This document shows, piece after piece, positions 44,189 to 56,621 of a stretch of 64,000 nt of DNA; the first letter of the stretch is position 1, and each line of letters starts with the position of its first letter. The position numbers were made by a program, and so were the translations under genes. Source of the stretch: Trichaptum fuscoviolaceum (taxonomy: Eukaryota > Basidiomycota > Agaricomycetes > Hymenochaetales > Trichaptaceae); contig CAJSYZ010000006.1 of assembly GCA_910574455.1 (NCBI GenBank), forward strand, positions 2,656,156 through 2,720,155, read 5' to 3'. The notes beneath the pieces were generated by a model. That model did no database searches. It was not told where the DNA came from and was given only the letters and a program-made list of their open reading frames with translations.

Positions 44189-45030
44189 ATGACTGAGTTA
44201 AAAAAGCTGCCCACCCGTCGCTTGGACCTGAGGTCAGCGCAATTGGTCTCGGAACAATGGGTACGTCTCTCCACACGTCAATGCGTAAGAGCTAACTGCA
44301 ACATCTTTGCACGGTCAGGTATTGGTGCATTCTACGGAAAGACCGACGATGAAGCTGCGTACAAAGCCCTCACTTACTCTGCAGACCGCGGGATGACCGT
44401 CTGGGACTGTGCAGATATCTACGGAACAAGTAAGATACAATCTAAATCATCCAGGAATGATAATTAGACGAAGCTGACGCACCCTCTCCAGCCGAATTGA
44501 CACTCGCCAAGTGGTTCAAGGAAACTGGACGGCGCTTGGAGATCTTCCTTGCGACCAAGTTCGGCTTTCGCGATCCTGAGGGGAAATTTGGGGATGGCAA
44601 GCCCATCAGCACGCCGTCCTACATCAAGCACGCGCTCGAGCGGTCGTTGAAGCGTCTGGAAACGGATTACATCGTCCTTTACTACCAGCGCCATGTAGAC
44701 ATTATGCCCGTATGTCGAGAAACGGACGGTCAGATGGATCGGACTCAGCGAGTGCAGCGCGGCGACGCTAACGAGGGCAAATGCAGTACCGGGCGTTGGC
44801 GAGTAGCGCAGAGGAGTTCAGTCCGTACAGTCTGGACATTAAGAAGTGTGTCTGGCTATTATGCATCTAATGAAAGGATTCGTGTCAGTTGTACCGATCC
44901 CGGGCAGCCTCGAACGCGTGGAGGAGAACGCACATGGCGCGGAGATAATCCTTTCGCGAAGACCATTAGAAAGCTGAGAGCGATACTCGGAAGCCTTCAT
45001 GGCAAACGAGGTATTAATGTGGTAGAGCAC
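44189..45030 (+). pseudogene. aldo/keto reductase relic, unit 3
   Basis: Exon 1 has the same 10-bp loss as unit 2; one further base is missing near 44813 (GCGCAGAGGAGTTC), which changes the frame in the tail. Confidence 0.78.
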
Positions 45031-45169
45031 TTGAATGTTAATTAGAAACTTTGTGTTACAACTTGTGTTGAGCTTCTGAGTGTGAGTCTCTCGATGGGTG
45101 AGTCTCAAAGATCATCCCGTTCACGGATGGCACACTGCCAATCCGCGGGAGCTCACCATGTTGTACTAG

Positions 45170-45471
45170 TTTCAAAACAGTCAACGTTCAACTGGCTTTG
45201 AAACTCCTTATGAAATTGTCCGGTTCCCTGACGGGGCACTTCCGACGGCTCCTCCGGTATTGTCCAACTTAATTATTCAATGTGTTTCTTACGCTAAATA
45301 ATTTTATAGCACAACCTTCCGTACCTCACTACTGTTAAACACATACTTGATTTACCTGGACCTACCGTGTCAGTCTATCTTCAGCTCTATGGGGAGGAAG
45401 TTCCACATTTGCTAGGCATAAGTCGAAAGGCTCTCATGAAAGCAATTGGAGCCGACATGAATTTACTGTAG
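45170..45471 (+). pseudogene. Mug135-like 3' exons, unit 4
   Basis: In frame like unit 2 (LTTVKHILDLP-type changes near HNLPYLTT), lacking the coil exon. Confidence 0.62.
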
Positions 45472-45637
45472 TGCAACATCTCTTTATCACATTTGTAATG
45501 TATCCACACGCAACTATCCTTATCATTACATATTATTACTTTGTAACTTGATCTTTTGTGTAGTCTTCCTTGATGCCAGAATTACGACGTTGAAAGCAGA
45601 TGAAGCATGTAAATTATGCATAACAAGATACAAGGGA

Positions 45638-46881
45638 TCATAGCAAGGAATCCAACTTGGACAGGACATCGAGCACGGCAGCAATGAGTTCGAAACAGAG
45701 ATCCTCACCCTCACTCGTCCCAGGTCCTGTTGTCTGCATCTCCGCCTTCACAGCGTCCACCATGCCCAGCACCGACTCCCGGCCTGTCAAAGCGCTTCCC
45801 GCACCAATGCGCGCGCCCTCTTTCCGCTTGCCGCTGCTGCTGCCCGTCGAGAAGGGCCAGGACGCGAACTCGGCGAGAACGTCTTCTGCACGCTGGAACG
45901 CCGCCTCGCGCTCCTCGTATCCCAGCCGGCCAAACGCGTTGTCGACGACACTCGCCGCGTATGCCGCACACACGAGACAGACGGTGCGCGTCGCGCGGCA
46001 GTTCTCGCCCTCCTTGCCGAGCGCTTCGGGGGGCACGACGCGCGTGGCGGACGTGAGGAGCGCGGTGCAGCGACGCACGATGGCCTCCTTTGTGCGCGCG
46101 TCGGCAACGGGGTGCGTGGCCATGTCGAAGAGCAGGAAGTTGCGCTTCTCGGTGCGCAGGATGCCCTTGTCGACGAGGCCCTTGGCGAGCCGCTCGCGCA
46201 CCTGCTTCAGCTGGAAGCCGATTTTCGTGATGTTCCATGTCTCGCCTGCAGCTTGTTAACGCAAGAAACTAATGGAACAAATGAACACGCACCACTCAGC
46301 AGGTCAATCCAGCTGTTAACAGACATGCGGGCCTCCTCCTGGCTCTTCATCATTTTGAGCGCCTCGTCGAGGATCGTCTCGCCTGTCCTTCTGTCATCAA
46401 GCACCTCCACAAGCCGCTCAGCTAGCGGGTAGCGCTTCCTCGACGGGTCCCGCACAATGCATATCCGCCGTCGCATGGCGAGCTCGAGAATGATGCAGCC
46501 TCGCAGCGCATACGAGATATTGTCGTTCCAAAAGGACAAGTAGCCCTACTGATCTTATAGTTTAGTCAATTCAGTTTGCAAGGCAAGTGGCCACGTACCT
46601 GCTTGTCCTTTAATCCTAGCAGCAGCACCTCCTCCATGATTGTCAACTTGGGCATTCGCCCGCCCGCCCGCTCAGCATCACCGTCGCTCTCGAAGTCGCG
46701 AGGATCGTACGCTATCTTGCTTCCACCCTCGAAGGCTGATCCCGCATGAGAGGGCTTAGGTAGCCCGTTGATGTTGGAAGTCGAGCCTGATGGCGAGGAG
46801 CTTGTTTCGGCGCTTTGTCCATTCCAGGTGCCTCCGACGTCTTCATCTTGCGCATTCGACGATGCGCCTGCTGCCCGACGC
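45638..46881 (-). CDS. GOLPH3/Vps74 (GPP34) protein, array copy 4
   Basis: Exons 46599-46881, 46293-46545, 45638-46245. Asp to Glu in SA(D/E)TSSSPSG. Second intron is 47 bp with a different interior. No lesion seen. Confidence 0.9.
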
Positions 46882-47159
46882 CTTGATATGGATTAGTGAG
46901 CTTGAACAGACAGAAGAAGTGGAACTGGCAGAAGAAAGCAGCACTTACTGCGCAAAGCAGAGGGTCGCCGTTCATGATGGTCGACATGGGCGTTCCTCAG
47001 TGAGAGGGCTTTAGACTGACGGCCCTCGATTTCATCACTCATTCACGCCAGATTGTGCCTTGAATTTCCTTTTATATGCAAAACTCCCACGATTTCTGAA
47101 AAAGTACGCTAGTCCACGACCCCCTCGCAGTACATTCTGGTGATGTCGCGCGGTCGGCC

Positions 47160-47318
47160 ATGGCCTCCTTGCGCGAAGATTGTCTGTCTACTGACTACGG
47201 GCGCGCGCCGGCGCAAGTCGGCTCTCGTCGCCGCAAAGACCATGTCGACTCCGTTCTTGAGCGCATTACGCCGCTAGCTACTGACTGCCGGCTCAAGCCG
47301 TGTCGACTCCGTTCTTGA
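47160..47318 (+). CDS. divergent frame MASLREDCLSTDYG, unit 4
   Basis: 52 residues: MASLREDCLSTDYGRAPAQV, GSRRRKDHVDSVLERI, ending LKPCRLRS. The SRRRKDHVDSVL segment is repeated in the next gene, about 230 bp downstream, so this looks like a duplicated 5' exon. Confidence 0.42.
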   Translation: MASLREDCLSTDYGRAPAQVGSRRRKDHVDSVLERITPLATDCRLKPCRLRS

Positions 47319-47394
47319 CAGGCGCGTTCCGTAACAGCAATCGGTAAGTAAGTCTTCCTTTGCACCCATATCGAAGCCAACTCACATTTCACAG

Positions 47395-47886
47395 ATGCAA
47401 AGCACATCTCGCCGCCGCAAAGACCATGTCGACTCCGTTCTCGACAGTAGTCAAGCCAACGCCCTTTTAGGCGCCAGCGAAGCGCCCAGCACGTCGAGCA
47501 ACGGCACCTGTATTACAACTTTAAATCCATCAGTAAGTCTTCTTTTCTGTTCATAACTAAGACTACTCACCAGTCCCTTGCGCAGCTAGCCGCAGCAGCA
47601 CCTCGCTCGTTCGACAGCGGGGAACACACCAAAAAATTGCAAAACAAAATGTGAGTGAATATCTCTGCTGTGTATTCAAAAGAAGGTACTCACAATTAGT
47701 CCGTGCTGCTCGCTCTCCTTCTTCGCCTCAGAGGAACAACGCAAACATCTTGCGGCGGTCTTGACCCGTCTTAGACGCCCGCAAAGCGTCATCAAAGCGC
47801 CGGGCGCTCAACGCCGAATGGCTGGCATTTCCGCCTCTGCTTCGAGCTCACGGGTCGACAGCCTGTGTATAGAATCAATACTCTGA
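47395..47886 (+). CDS. three-exon unknown protein, unit 4
   Basis: Exons 47395-47532, 47574-47650, 47700-47886 with introns of 41 and 49 bp (GTAAGT, branch AACTAAGAC, CCAG; GTGAGT, TTAG). Phases 0 and 2 agree and no stop interrupts, giving 133 residues: MQSTSRRRKDHVDSVLDSSQ, then SLAQLAAAAPRSFDSGEH, then FFASEEQRKHLAAVLTRL and AQRRMAGISASASSSRVDSL. Basic and helical in character; no known family. An intron with donor GGTAAGTAAG (47343) ends right before the ATG, so a 5' exon may exist. Transcribed away from GPP34. Confidence 0.5.
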
Positions 47887-48630
47887 GAGGTATAAGTGAG
47901 GAATGGTTCGGTGGAAGCAACCAGTGAAGACTGGAGAGCGACGGCCTCGCGAAGATTTGATGCTCGACCGCCCAGACGACAATCGAAAGAGGTGAGTACT
48001 GGCCATGTCTGAAGGCACAGTCCGCCACGCCTGCTTGATGAAAATGTAAGTAAATATCACATCTGTGTATTCAAAGGAAGGTACTCACAATGTCAAACTT
48101 TGCCGCAGACAAACAATGCAATCATCTTCCGGCGGTATTGACGCATTTTAGACACCCACGAAGCGCCGACCACCGTTTGCCCGCAAGAATTCTGTCGACA
48201 GTGCGTGAGGGACAATAGCTTGTCTGCGAACAGCAACAGAGCCGCGCCGGTTGCTTCTGGCTCGTGTCGGCACATCTAGACGGTAGCACAGTAAAGACAA
48301 TGGAAACAGGTGAGTACATGGTCATGGATCAGTGAGGTATGACAGACTTACTATACGAGACGTCGACCAAGGACACACAACATTGGGGGAGCAGCATAGC
48401 GGCATAAGGAAAGTCTGGCGCGTCGATTCTCCACCTTCCAGCATTTAAACCGATTTCCGTGGTCTGTGCACCGTGCGATGGTGCTGAAGCGACGCGTAGT
48501 GATTTCTATTGTCGTGCATGCCTTTCTTACGCGCAACTTCTTTCGGTTTCCGCGCGCAAACACGCATCTTCTCCCGGTGTCCGCACACCGCTTCAACCCC
48601 GCCCTCACTGGTCCTCCCGAGCGCACCGCT

Positions 48631-49312
48631 GGTGAGCTCGCTCGCCCGCTTTCGATACATACATATATTGCTATGTTGGCTTCAAAATATTGTATTATAA
48701 TAAGACACATGAAGAAATCAATGATGGGCTCGAAGCAGATACATCTTGTTGTACGTCTACCAATGCTTGGCGCCGCTTAGCATTGCGTCTGGCATCCGAA
48801 TAGCTCTTAAACACACTTTCAATGGCTGTCCCGAGCGCACCGTTGGTGAGCTCGCTCACCCGCGTTCGATACATACATATATTGCTATCTTGACTTTGAA
48901 TAAAACATATACAGCAAGAACATAGGTCTGCTCGAGTGACAGCCTTCCCTCTACCACTGTGTAGCATCAGATCTACCCGGTGAGTCTGCTCGCCGGAATT
49001 CAATACATACATACATTGTCATTCTAAATTCACTTCTCGAAGCCTCCCTATTCCCACCGCCGCTTACCTCTCCTCCCGCAACTCCGCTCGCCGGAAATCG
49101 ATACATACATATATTGTCATTCTCTTACGTCTCTGCACCGCCGCATGGATTCCCTCCGCTCGTCGGGAGTCGAAACATACATATATTATCGTTCTAAATA
49201 TTTGACCTTGCTCTGCGGGCGAAATTCCATATATACATTGTCATATCTCACGGGGACTCAATACATAGCTACATTGCACTCGGCGGAAGAAATTCTATAT
49301 ATACATTGTCAT
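48631..49312. repeat. palindrome + ATACATACATA motif field, unit 4
   Basis: As unit 1; fifth member is clearer here (AAACATACATATATTATCG at 49180). Confidence 0.7.
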
Positions 49313-49371
49313 TCCAGATCTCTCCATGCAGGGCTACTGATGCGTGAGTTAACCGCTTCGGGTGTGTGCAA

Positions 49372-49557
49372 ATGCCAGTGAATGGCTTCGCTAAGATATT
49401 CGGCTTCTATCTGTTCCCGAACCTCTCGCAGCCTCAGAAAGCTAAAATAGCCGAATGCACATGGAAGCCAGTCGGCGGAGAAAGAGACATAGCTGCATTT
49501 GCATATTGGATTTGCTCTAGATGCTTCCCAGATGCTGTGCAGCCCGGCTGTGCGTAA
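49372..49557 (+). CDS. conserved 61-residue frame MPVNGFAKIFGF, unit 4
   Basis: Intact, as unit 3. Confidence 0.4.
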   Translation: MPVNGFAKIFGFYLFPNLSQPQKAKIAECTWKPVGGERDIAAFAYWICSRCFPDAVQPGCA

Positions 49558-49852
49558 CTATGAGAATAGAATTTAGACTAGACGTAGCTAGTAGCTGGCA
49601 GAGGTAAAAACATACCTATGTTGTATTTCCATGCATTATCATTGACTCTCTAGGTCTTGAAGACTGATCTATAGTACCCTGCCACCTCGAAGCTGCTCGC
49701 CGGAAGAATTTACATATATACATTGTGATGCTGGAGTTTGCGGCGAAGACGGCGTTGAAAATGGGCACAGAGGGCTGATTACGTAAGCAGCGCAAGAAGA
49801 GACCCGCAGACCTTCGATCAACGCTTTGCTCGTTTCCACCACCACCACATAC

Positions 49853-50263
49853 ATGCATTGCTTTCTCTTTTGTCTCTGTGTCTCAATATACGTTCTAGGC
49901 AGTATATTCAAGGGTTTCTGGTCCGATTCAAGTCGTTTCTGGCTGCAGATGGTGTTTGCAGGTTCAAGATATGTCTGCACACCCGAATGCGATCAATCGC
50001 CATCGGGGCTTCATCTGGATGGTCTTGCCGTGAAATCTAGGCGATATCTCACCCTGAGTGACAGGAGACAACATCTACTACCTCCGATTGGCGTCCCCGG
50101 CGGGCGCAGAGCTGTCAATCGCGTAACAAGACCTGGGAATGATTTCTGGTATTCTCGCAGTTGCTTGCATGTCTGGACTGCATTTCAACATATTTTATGC
50201 TCACAAAGCAGTGATTTAAGACTTCTAGAAGATATACTAAGTGATCTGCACTGTCTGGCATAG
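49853..50263 (+). CDS. conserved 136-residue frame, unit 4
   Basis: Intact; Ala to Asp in RPGN(A/D)FWYS. Confidence 0.4.
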   Translation: MHCFLFCLCVSIYVLGSIFKGFWSDSSRFWLQMVFAGSRYVCTPECDQSPSGLHLDGLAVKSRRYLTLSDRRQHLLPPIGVPGGRRAVNRVTRPGNDFWYSRSCLHVWTAFQHILCSQSSDLRLLEDILSDLHCLA

Positions 50264-50279
50264 GTTTGCTGTGGCGAAG

Positions 50280-50525
50280 ATGACCACGGACATGCAATTA
50301 AACCCGGGAGGTTATCCGCTGCTTCTCTGCAGAGAAGCGGGCGCAATCAAAAACGTAAGATATCTCTGCACTTCTATTTCTTCTAAAACACTAACTCAAT
50401 TTCGCTTCACATAGTTAGCCGAAGCACGGTCACACTCTGCAACTCCGTCTGCCCATTTGCTTGCAATGCTCCTCACTGTTGACAGTGAGCTCAGATACAT
50501 GTTTATGTGTGCTTCATTGTCTTGA
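50280..50525 (+). CDS. two-exon unknown protein MTTDMQLNPGG, unit 4
   Basis: Intact, as unit 1. Confidence 0.42.
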
Positions 50526-50620
50526 GGCTATGTAAGTGTGAGCTGGTCAGCGGGCAATTCAGAAACTTAAGGTACGTACACATTCTTCTCGGAAGCTTGC
50601 TAACCGAAGTTCAGGCTCGC

Positions 50621-50770
50621 ATGGCTAATTGGCGGAAGTATTCCGGGCCCGCTCATCTGGAACTGTCTCCTATTTCAATTCTCGGATATGTTCTCCGTGT
50701 TATGGCGCTCGGGACCTTCAGGCAGTTCACGCAAATGCCAGGCTTCGAAGACGTCAAAAATAGCCGATAA
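50621..50770 (+). CDS. conserved frame MANWRKYSGPAHLE, unit 4
   Basis: As unit 1; here the acceptor reads TTCAG and the frame is open upstream across the intron (to about 50507). Confidence 0.38.
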   Translation: MANWRKYSGPAHLELSPISILGYVLRVMALGTFRQFTQMPGFEDVKNSR

Positions 50771-51903
50771 TCATTGTACAATAGAAGCCCTTTCTTGCCC
50801 ATTTGCAGCTGGTTGGCAGAAACAAAGCTATAGCTACTTTAAGACTTTAAGGTTGGCTTCTAGCTGCTGGAGAATTTATTGATCGAGGTTGCGGGGGAGA
50901 AGGCGCAGAAAATGGGCGCAGAACGTGATTACGTAAGCAACGCCAAATGAGTCACGTAGACCGCCGCCGTTCACCTGTTTCTTTCGTCTCCACCACCACC
51001 ACATACATGAAATGCATACTTCTTGCTCTCGAAAGGCCTATATACATTCTGAACATCGAAATCAACTGTCCTTCACCCAATTCATGCTTTCTCTGGCTGT
51101 TTACAGTGTGCACAAACTCGGGACAGATCTGCAGTGCCGAGTTCGATCTAACGACATCTCTGCTAGATCTACTCACTCCTGCCGAACAAATCTAAGCGAT
51201 ACAAGTCCCTGGGCTACGGGAGGCTATATAGAATACTTCCGATCCGCGTCCCTGGCGGGCGCCGAGCCCGCCATCCCTTATCACTGCTGTGTCTTGTTCT
51301 CGGGGCCGTTTGCCTCTGAGGACTGCTTTGCTACTTGTGATACCTTGCTATGACTATTCTAAGAACTATATCTGCTGTGCTCTGCGCTTTCAGAACTGAA
51401 GCGCCAGCGAAGGTCCGTAACCTCAATTGATTCCAGATTTTCGGCGGGATGCAACTTTCCCTTCCTTCTTGCGGCGATGGAGCGCGAAAGAATCCTGAAA
51501 TGTGAGAATTTCAATGTTCTTTCGATTTCTTCTCGACTCTAATTCAATCCAGGTCTCGCTTAGTCGGCAAGGAATGACAGGCGCTCTCCAGAAGGCCGCT
51601 AAACCTCTTGTACATGTAAGTTGTGTCTATAGCCATTGTAATTTGCGGAACAGCTATCTGCACTGGCATTGGCGCACGACTGAAAAAACCATATGACCAA
51701 CATATTCTGTACAACTGAATTGCATGCTCGCGTAGGTGAGCTGTGGAAGAATTCCAGATCTACTCTGTCCGTGTAGTTCTTTGGTAGCAATATCCTTAAC
51801 TGTGTTCAACTGCTCTCTGGCCCTCTGGTGCTGCTCTCGCAATGCACCACTGCAGCTGTTTGCGAAGTCCGGCCTCACAATTGAGCTCAAGAGCAATATC
51901 TGC

Positions 51904-52139
51904 ATGTCTCCGGGTCGTTCAAAACATACGGGAGGACGGGGAGGTAGAGCCGCAAGTACGTGTAATCGGACTTCGGGCGACTCGCGTAAGTGTCTCCCTT
52001 GAAACACGTAGCTGTCCAGGAATTTTCACCTTTCATTCCAGAACACCCGGGCGCCTCGGCGCACCGTGTCCATGGGAAGAAAGTCCCGCTTGGCGGGGCT
52101 CTGACCAGCTTAAAAGGGGAGAACCAGCCGTCGTCCTAA
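51904..52139 (+). CDS. two-exon small basic protein MSPGRSKHTGG, unit 4
   Basis: Exon 2 begins HPGASAHRVHGKK (two changes from unit 1); frame intact. Confidence 0.42.
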
Positions 52140-53007
52140 CCCCCAAGTACCGTGCGCACGGGCCCCTCGCTATGCTTGACTTTATCCCTGTCTGCTTTGC
52201 TCTCTACACTCACGGACTTCTGGACCGGGACCGCGCAACTGCGAGTTGGCAGGCTAGATGACGTCCTAGACCTGTCGACTCAAAGGCAATCTTTGTAGGT
52301 TTATTTCCTTATTCTGTCACATTGATCTGACTTCGGTTTTACTCTGCGAGGTCTATGGGCCCTAGGCCATTGCTTTGGTCTCGTCTCATGGTCCTATTAC
52401 GGGCCTCGGTGAGTCGCTTGCTTCGTTCTGGCAATACATTGCTGATGTGTATTCAGTTTGTGCTGTCCCTCTTGGTCTTCGGACTGGTATGTGATTCTCT
52501 GTTTGTTTTAGGCCCGTCTAACATTATATTCAGATCTCATTTGACTGTTGGGTTGTTGGATATCACATACTTGGGCTGTCGGAATATTATTTGGGTTGTC
52601 GGCTTTACCTTGCGTGCCAGTCCCTTCAACGGCATTTGTGGTCCTCTCACGGGCCTCGGTGAGTTGCTTCCTTCGTTCTGGCATTACATTGCTGACGTCT
52701 ATTTAGTTTGTGCTGTCCCTCTTTGTCTTCGGACTGCATCTTATTTTATCTTCAGATTTAATTTGGTGTATTTGGGCTGTGGGATAATGAAACTTGGGCT
52801 TGCGGAATAAGATTTGGGTCGTTGTAATATGTTAACATGTATTTAATTGGTGTGTACATAATTCTGTCGCTTGTGCAATGTCTTACGCCCTTCACTAGGT
52901 TCCCGGATCTATTTGCGGCTTCTTGGTACGTGACTGTCTCTCCTTGTCGTTCGTTCTGATTCGTTCCTTTATAGCTGCGTCACACCACCCTTCCCCTTCC
53001 TAGACCG

Positions 53008-53061
53008 CTTTGACATAGCACAGAGGGAGAGCTGATCGGCTCCCTCTGTGACGTGCCAAAG
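53008..53061. other. 22-bp inverted repeat / hairpin, unit 4
   Basis: Same long-stem form as units 1 and 2. Confidence 0.6.
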
Positions 53062-53918
53062 GGGCCTCTCGCCTCTCTCTAGCTTTCCGCCTTTGAGGAC
53101 CTTCAATTTGGCTATTAGACGAACACAGAAGGGGAAATTATGGTTGTGTAGGTACCGAAATTATGATCCTATGTTGTAAACCGTGACTGACTTCTTTTCC
53201 GAGGTTGGACTGCATTCTTTTCTTTTAGGTAAGTTATATCTTATACGTCGATCTAATTCATTTACTAACTCGAACCAATTCTATATCATATCTAGGTCGA
53301 GGCCTTCGGGCCGTGAGGTAAGATATGTCTTCTTCGTCGTTCAACTCATTTACTAATTCTGTCTCATACCTAGATTCATTTCAAGTTTCGTAAATAGCTC
53401 ATTATCATGTACATAATGAGTCTGCATTAATAGATAATTTGTTTTTGACTCTACCTCTACTGCGTGAATGCATTTGTCTTCGACTTGAGTAGCAACAAAA
53501 TATTCCCACGGTGCAAAGTGACGCAGTGTCGCAAGCCTTGAAGTGTCGCAGCCGTTCACCTCTTTCCTCACCGCGGAATGACCTTCTGGGACTGTGCTCT
53601 ACAATGCTAGCTTGACTTCTTACACTGGTTTCTCTCTTTCAACTGAGATTTGTGCTTGCAATTGCACATCAAGTACACACTCGAGCAACAGCAAACCGTC
53701 GGACACACGGATTGCCATGGGCTGTCCTCGAAGGAGTGCAGCGCAAGTGCACTGAAGAGACTGGCGGGCGAGAAGGAACTATGACTGCACAGTCTGGACA
53801 CCGAGAAGGCGGGTCTGGGTGCCAGTTGTGGCCAGGTGTCAATTACAGCTGTGATAATATTCTCAGAAACGGACGTCCTCAGCACTCAGTACTCCCGCCT
53901 CACTCAGCTGTAAAAGCC

Positions 53919-54780
53919 ATGACTGAGTTCAAAAAGCTGCCCACCCGTCGCTTGGGCACTAATGGACCTGAGGTCAGCGCAATTGGTCTCGGAACAATGG
54001 GTACGTCTCTCCACACGTCAATGCGTAAGAGCTAACTGCAACATCTTTGCACGGTCAGGTATTGGTGCATTCTACGGAAAGACCGACGATGAAGCTGCGT
54101 ACAAAGCCCTCACTTACTCTGCAGACCGCGGGATGACCTTCTGGGACTGTGCAGATATCTACGGAACAAGTAAGATACAATCTAAATCATCCAGGAATGA
54201 TAATTAGACGAAGCTGACGCACCCTCTCCAGCCGAATTGACACTCGCCAAGTGGTTCAAGGAAACTGGACGGCGCTTGGAGATCTTCCTTGCGACCAAGT
54301 TCGGCTTTCGCGATCCTGAGGGGAAATTTGGGGATGGCAAGCCCATCAGCACGCCGTCCTACATCAAGCACGCGCTCGAGCGGTCGTTGAAGCGTCTGGA
54401 AACGGATTACATCGTCCTTTACTACCAGCGCCATGTAGACATTATGCCCGTATGTCGAGAAACGGACGGTCAGATGGATCGGACTCAGCGAGTGCAGCGC
54501 GGCGACGCTAACGAGGGCAAATGCAGTACCGGGCGTTGGCGAGTAGCGCAGATGGAGTTCAGTCCGTACAGTCTGGACATTAAGAAGTGTGTCTGGCTAT
54601 TATGCATCTAATGAAAGGATTCGTGTCAGTTGTACGATCCCGGGCAGCCTCGAACGCGTGGAGGAGAACGCACATGGCGCGGAGATAATCCTTTCGCGAA
54701 GACCATTAGAAAGCTGAGAGCGATACTCGGAAGCCTTCATGGCAAACGAGGTATTAATGTGGTAGAGCACTTGAATGTTA
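53919..54780 (+). pseudogene. aldo/keto reductase relic, unit 4
   Basis: Best preserved 5' exon of the set: MTEFKKLPTRRLGTNGPE then VSAIGLGTMG. Middle still lost after RHVD; one base missing near 54635 (GTTGTACGATCC). Confidence 0.8.
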
Positions 54781-54909
54781 ATTAGAAACTTTGTGTTACA
54801 ACTTGTGTTGAGCTTCTGAGTGTGAGTCTCTCGATGGGTGAGTCTCAAAGATCATCCCGTTCACGGATGGCACACTGCCAATCCGCGGGAGCTCACCATG
54901 TTGTACTAG

Positions 54910-55211
54910 TTTCAAAACAGTCAACGTTCAACTGGCTTTGAAACTCCTTATGAAATTGTCCGGTTCCCTGACGGGGCACTTCCGACGGCTCCTCCGGTAT
55001 TGTCCAACTTAATTATTCAATGTGTTTCTTACGCTAAATAATTTTATAGCACAACCTTCCGTACCTCACTACTGTTAAACACATACTTGATTTACCTGGA
55101 CCTACCGTGTCAGTCTATCTTCAGCTCTATGGGGAGGAAGTTCCACATTTGCTAGGCATAAGTCGAAAGGCTCTCATGAAAGCAATTGGAGCCGACATGA
55201 ATTTACTGTAG
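54910..55211 (+). pseudogene. Mug135-like 3' exons, unit 5
   Basis: Same as unit 4. Confidence 0.62.
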
Positions 55212-55377
55212 TGCAACATCTCTTTATCACATTTGTAATGTATCCACACGCAACTATCCTTATCATTACATATTATTACTTTGTAACTTGATCTTTTGTG
55301 TAGTCTTCCTTGATGCCAGAATTACGACGTTGAAAGCAGATGAAGCATGTAAATTATGCATAACAAGATACAAGGGA

Positions 55378-56621
55378 TCATAGCAAGGAATCCAACTTGG
55401 ACAGGACATCGAGCACGGCAGCAATGAGTTCGAAACAGAGATCCTCACCCTCACTCGTCCCAGGTCCTGTTGTCTGCATCTCCGCCTTCACAGCGTCCAC
55501 CATGCCCAGCACCGACTCCCGGCCTGTCAAAGCGCTTCCCGCACCAATGCGCGCGCCCTCTTTCCGCTTGCCGCTGCTGCTGCCCGTCGAGAAGGGCCAG
55601 GACGCGAACTCGGCGAGAACGTCTTCTGCACGCTGGAACGCCGCCTCGCGCTCCTCGTATCCCAGCCGGCCAAACGCGTTGTCGACGACACTCGCCGCGT
55701 ATGCCGCACACACGAGACAGACGGTGCGCGTCGCGCGGCAGTTCTCGCCCTCCTTGCCGAGCGCTTCGGGGGGCACGACGCGCGTGGCGGACGTGAGGAG
55801 CGCGGTGCAGCGACGCACGATGGCCTCCTTTGTGCGCGCGTCGGCAACGGGGTGCGTGGCCATGTCGAAGAGCAGGAAGTTGCGCTTCTCGGTGCGCAGG
55901 ATGCCCTTGTCGACGAGGCCCTTGGCGAGCCGCTCGCGCACCTGCTTCAGCTGGAAGCCGATTTTCGTGATGTTCCATGTCTCGCCTGCAGCTTGTTAAC
56001 GCAAGAAACTAATGGAACAAATGAACACGCACCACTCAGCAGGTCAATCCAGCTGTTAACAGACATGCGGGCCTCCTCCTGGCTCTTCATCATTTTGAGC
56101 GCCTCGTCGAGGATCGTCTCGCCTGTCCTTCTGTCATCAAGCACCTCCACAAGCCGCTCAGCTAGCGGGTAGCGCTTCCTCGACGGGTCCCGCACAATGC
56201 ATATCCGCCGTCGCATGGCGAGCTCGAGAATGATGCAGCCTCGCAGCGCATACGAGATATTGTCGTTCCAAAAGGACAAGTAGCCCTACTGATCTTATAG
56301 TTTAGTCAATTCAGTTTGCAAGGCAAGTGGCCACGTACCTGCTTGTCCTTTAATCCTAGCAGCAGCACCTCCTCCATGATTGTCAACTTGGGCATTCGCC
56401 CGCCCGCCCGCTCAGCATCACCGTCGCTCTCGAAGTCGCGAGGATCGTACGCTATCTTGCTTCCACCCTCGAAGGCTGATCCCGCATGAGAGGGCTTAGG
56501 TAGCCCGTTGATGTTGGAAGTCGAGCCTGATGGCGAGGAGTTTGTTTCGGCGCTTTGTCCATTCCAGGTGCCTCCGACGTCTTCATCTTGCGCATTCGAC
56601 GATGCGCCTGCTGCCCGACGC
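55378..56621 (-). CDS. GOLPH3/Vps74 (GPP34) protein, array copy 5
   Basis: Exons 56339-56621, 56033-56285, 55378-55985. One residue differs from copy 4 (Ser to Asn in TSSSPSG), no lesion. Confidence 0.9.

Larger units (their letters stand above)
35570..45147 (+). repeat. tandem array unit 3 (about 9.58 kb)
   Basis: Same order. Resembles unit 1 at 41640-42600 and 42990-43130, but has its own GPP34 intron and hairpin and a private stretch at 39140-39230 (GTTCTTCTCCACCACG). Confidence 0.92.
45148..54887 (+). repeat. tandem array unit 4 (about 9.74 kb)
   Basis: Longer because of a different 47240-48330 segment (additional exon-like sequence and a private stretch with GCGCATTACGCCGCTAGCTA). Nearly identical to unit 5. 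Confidence 0.92.
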
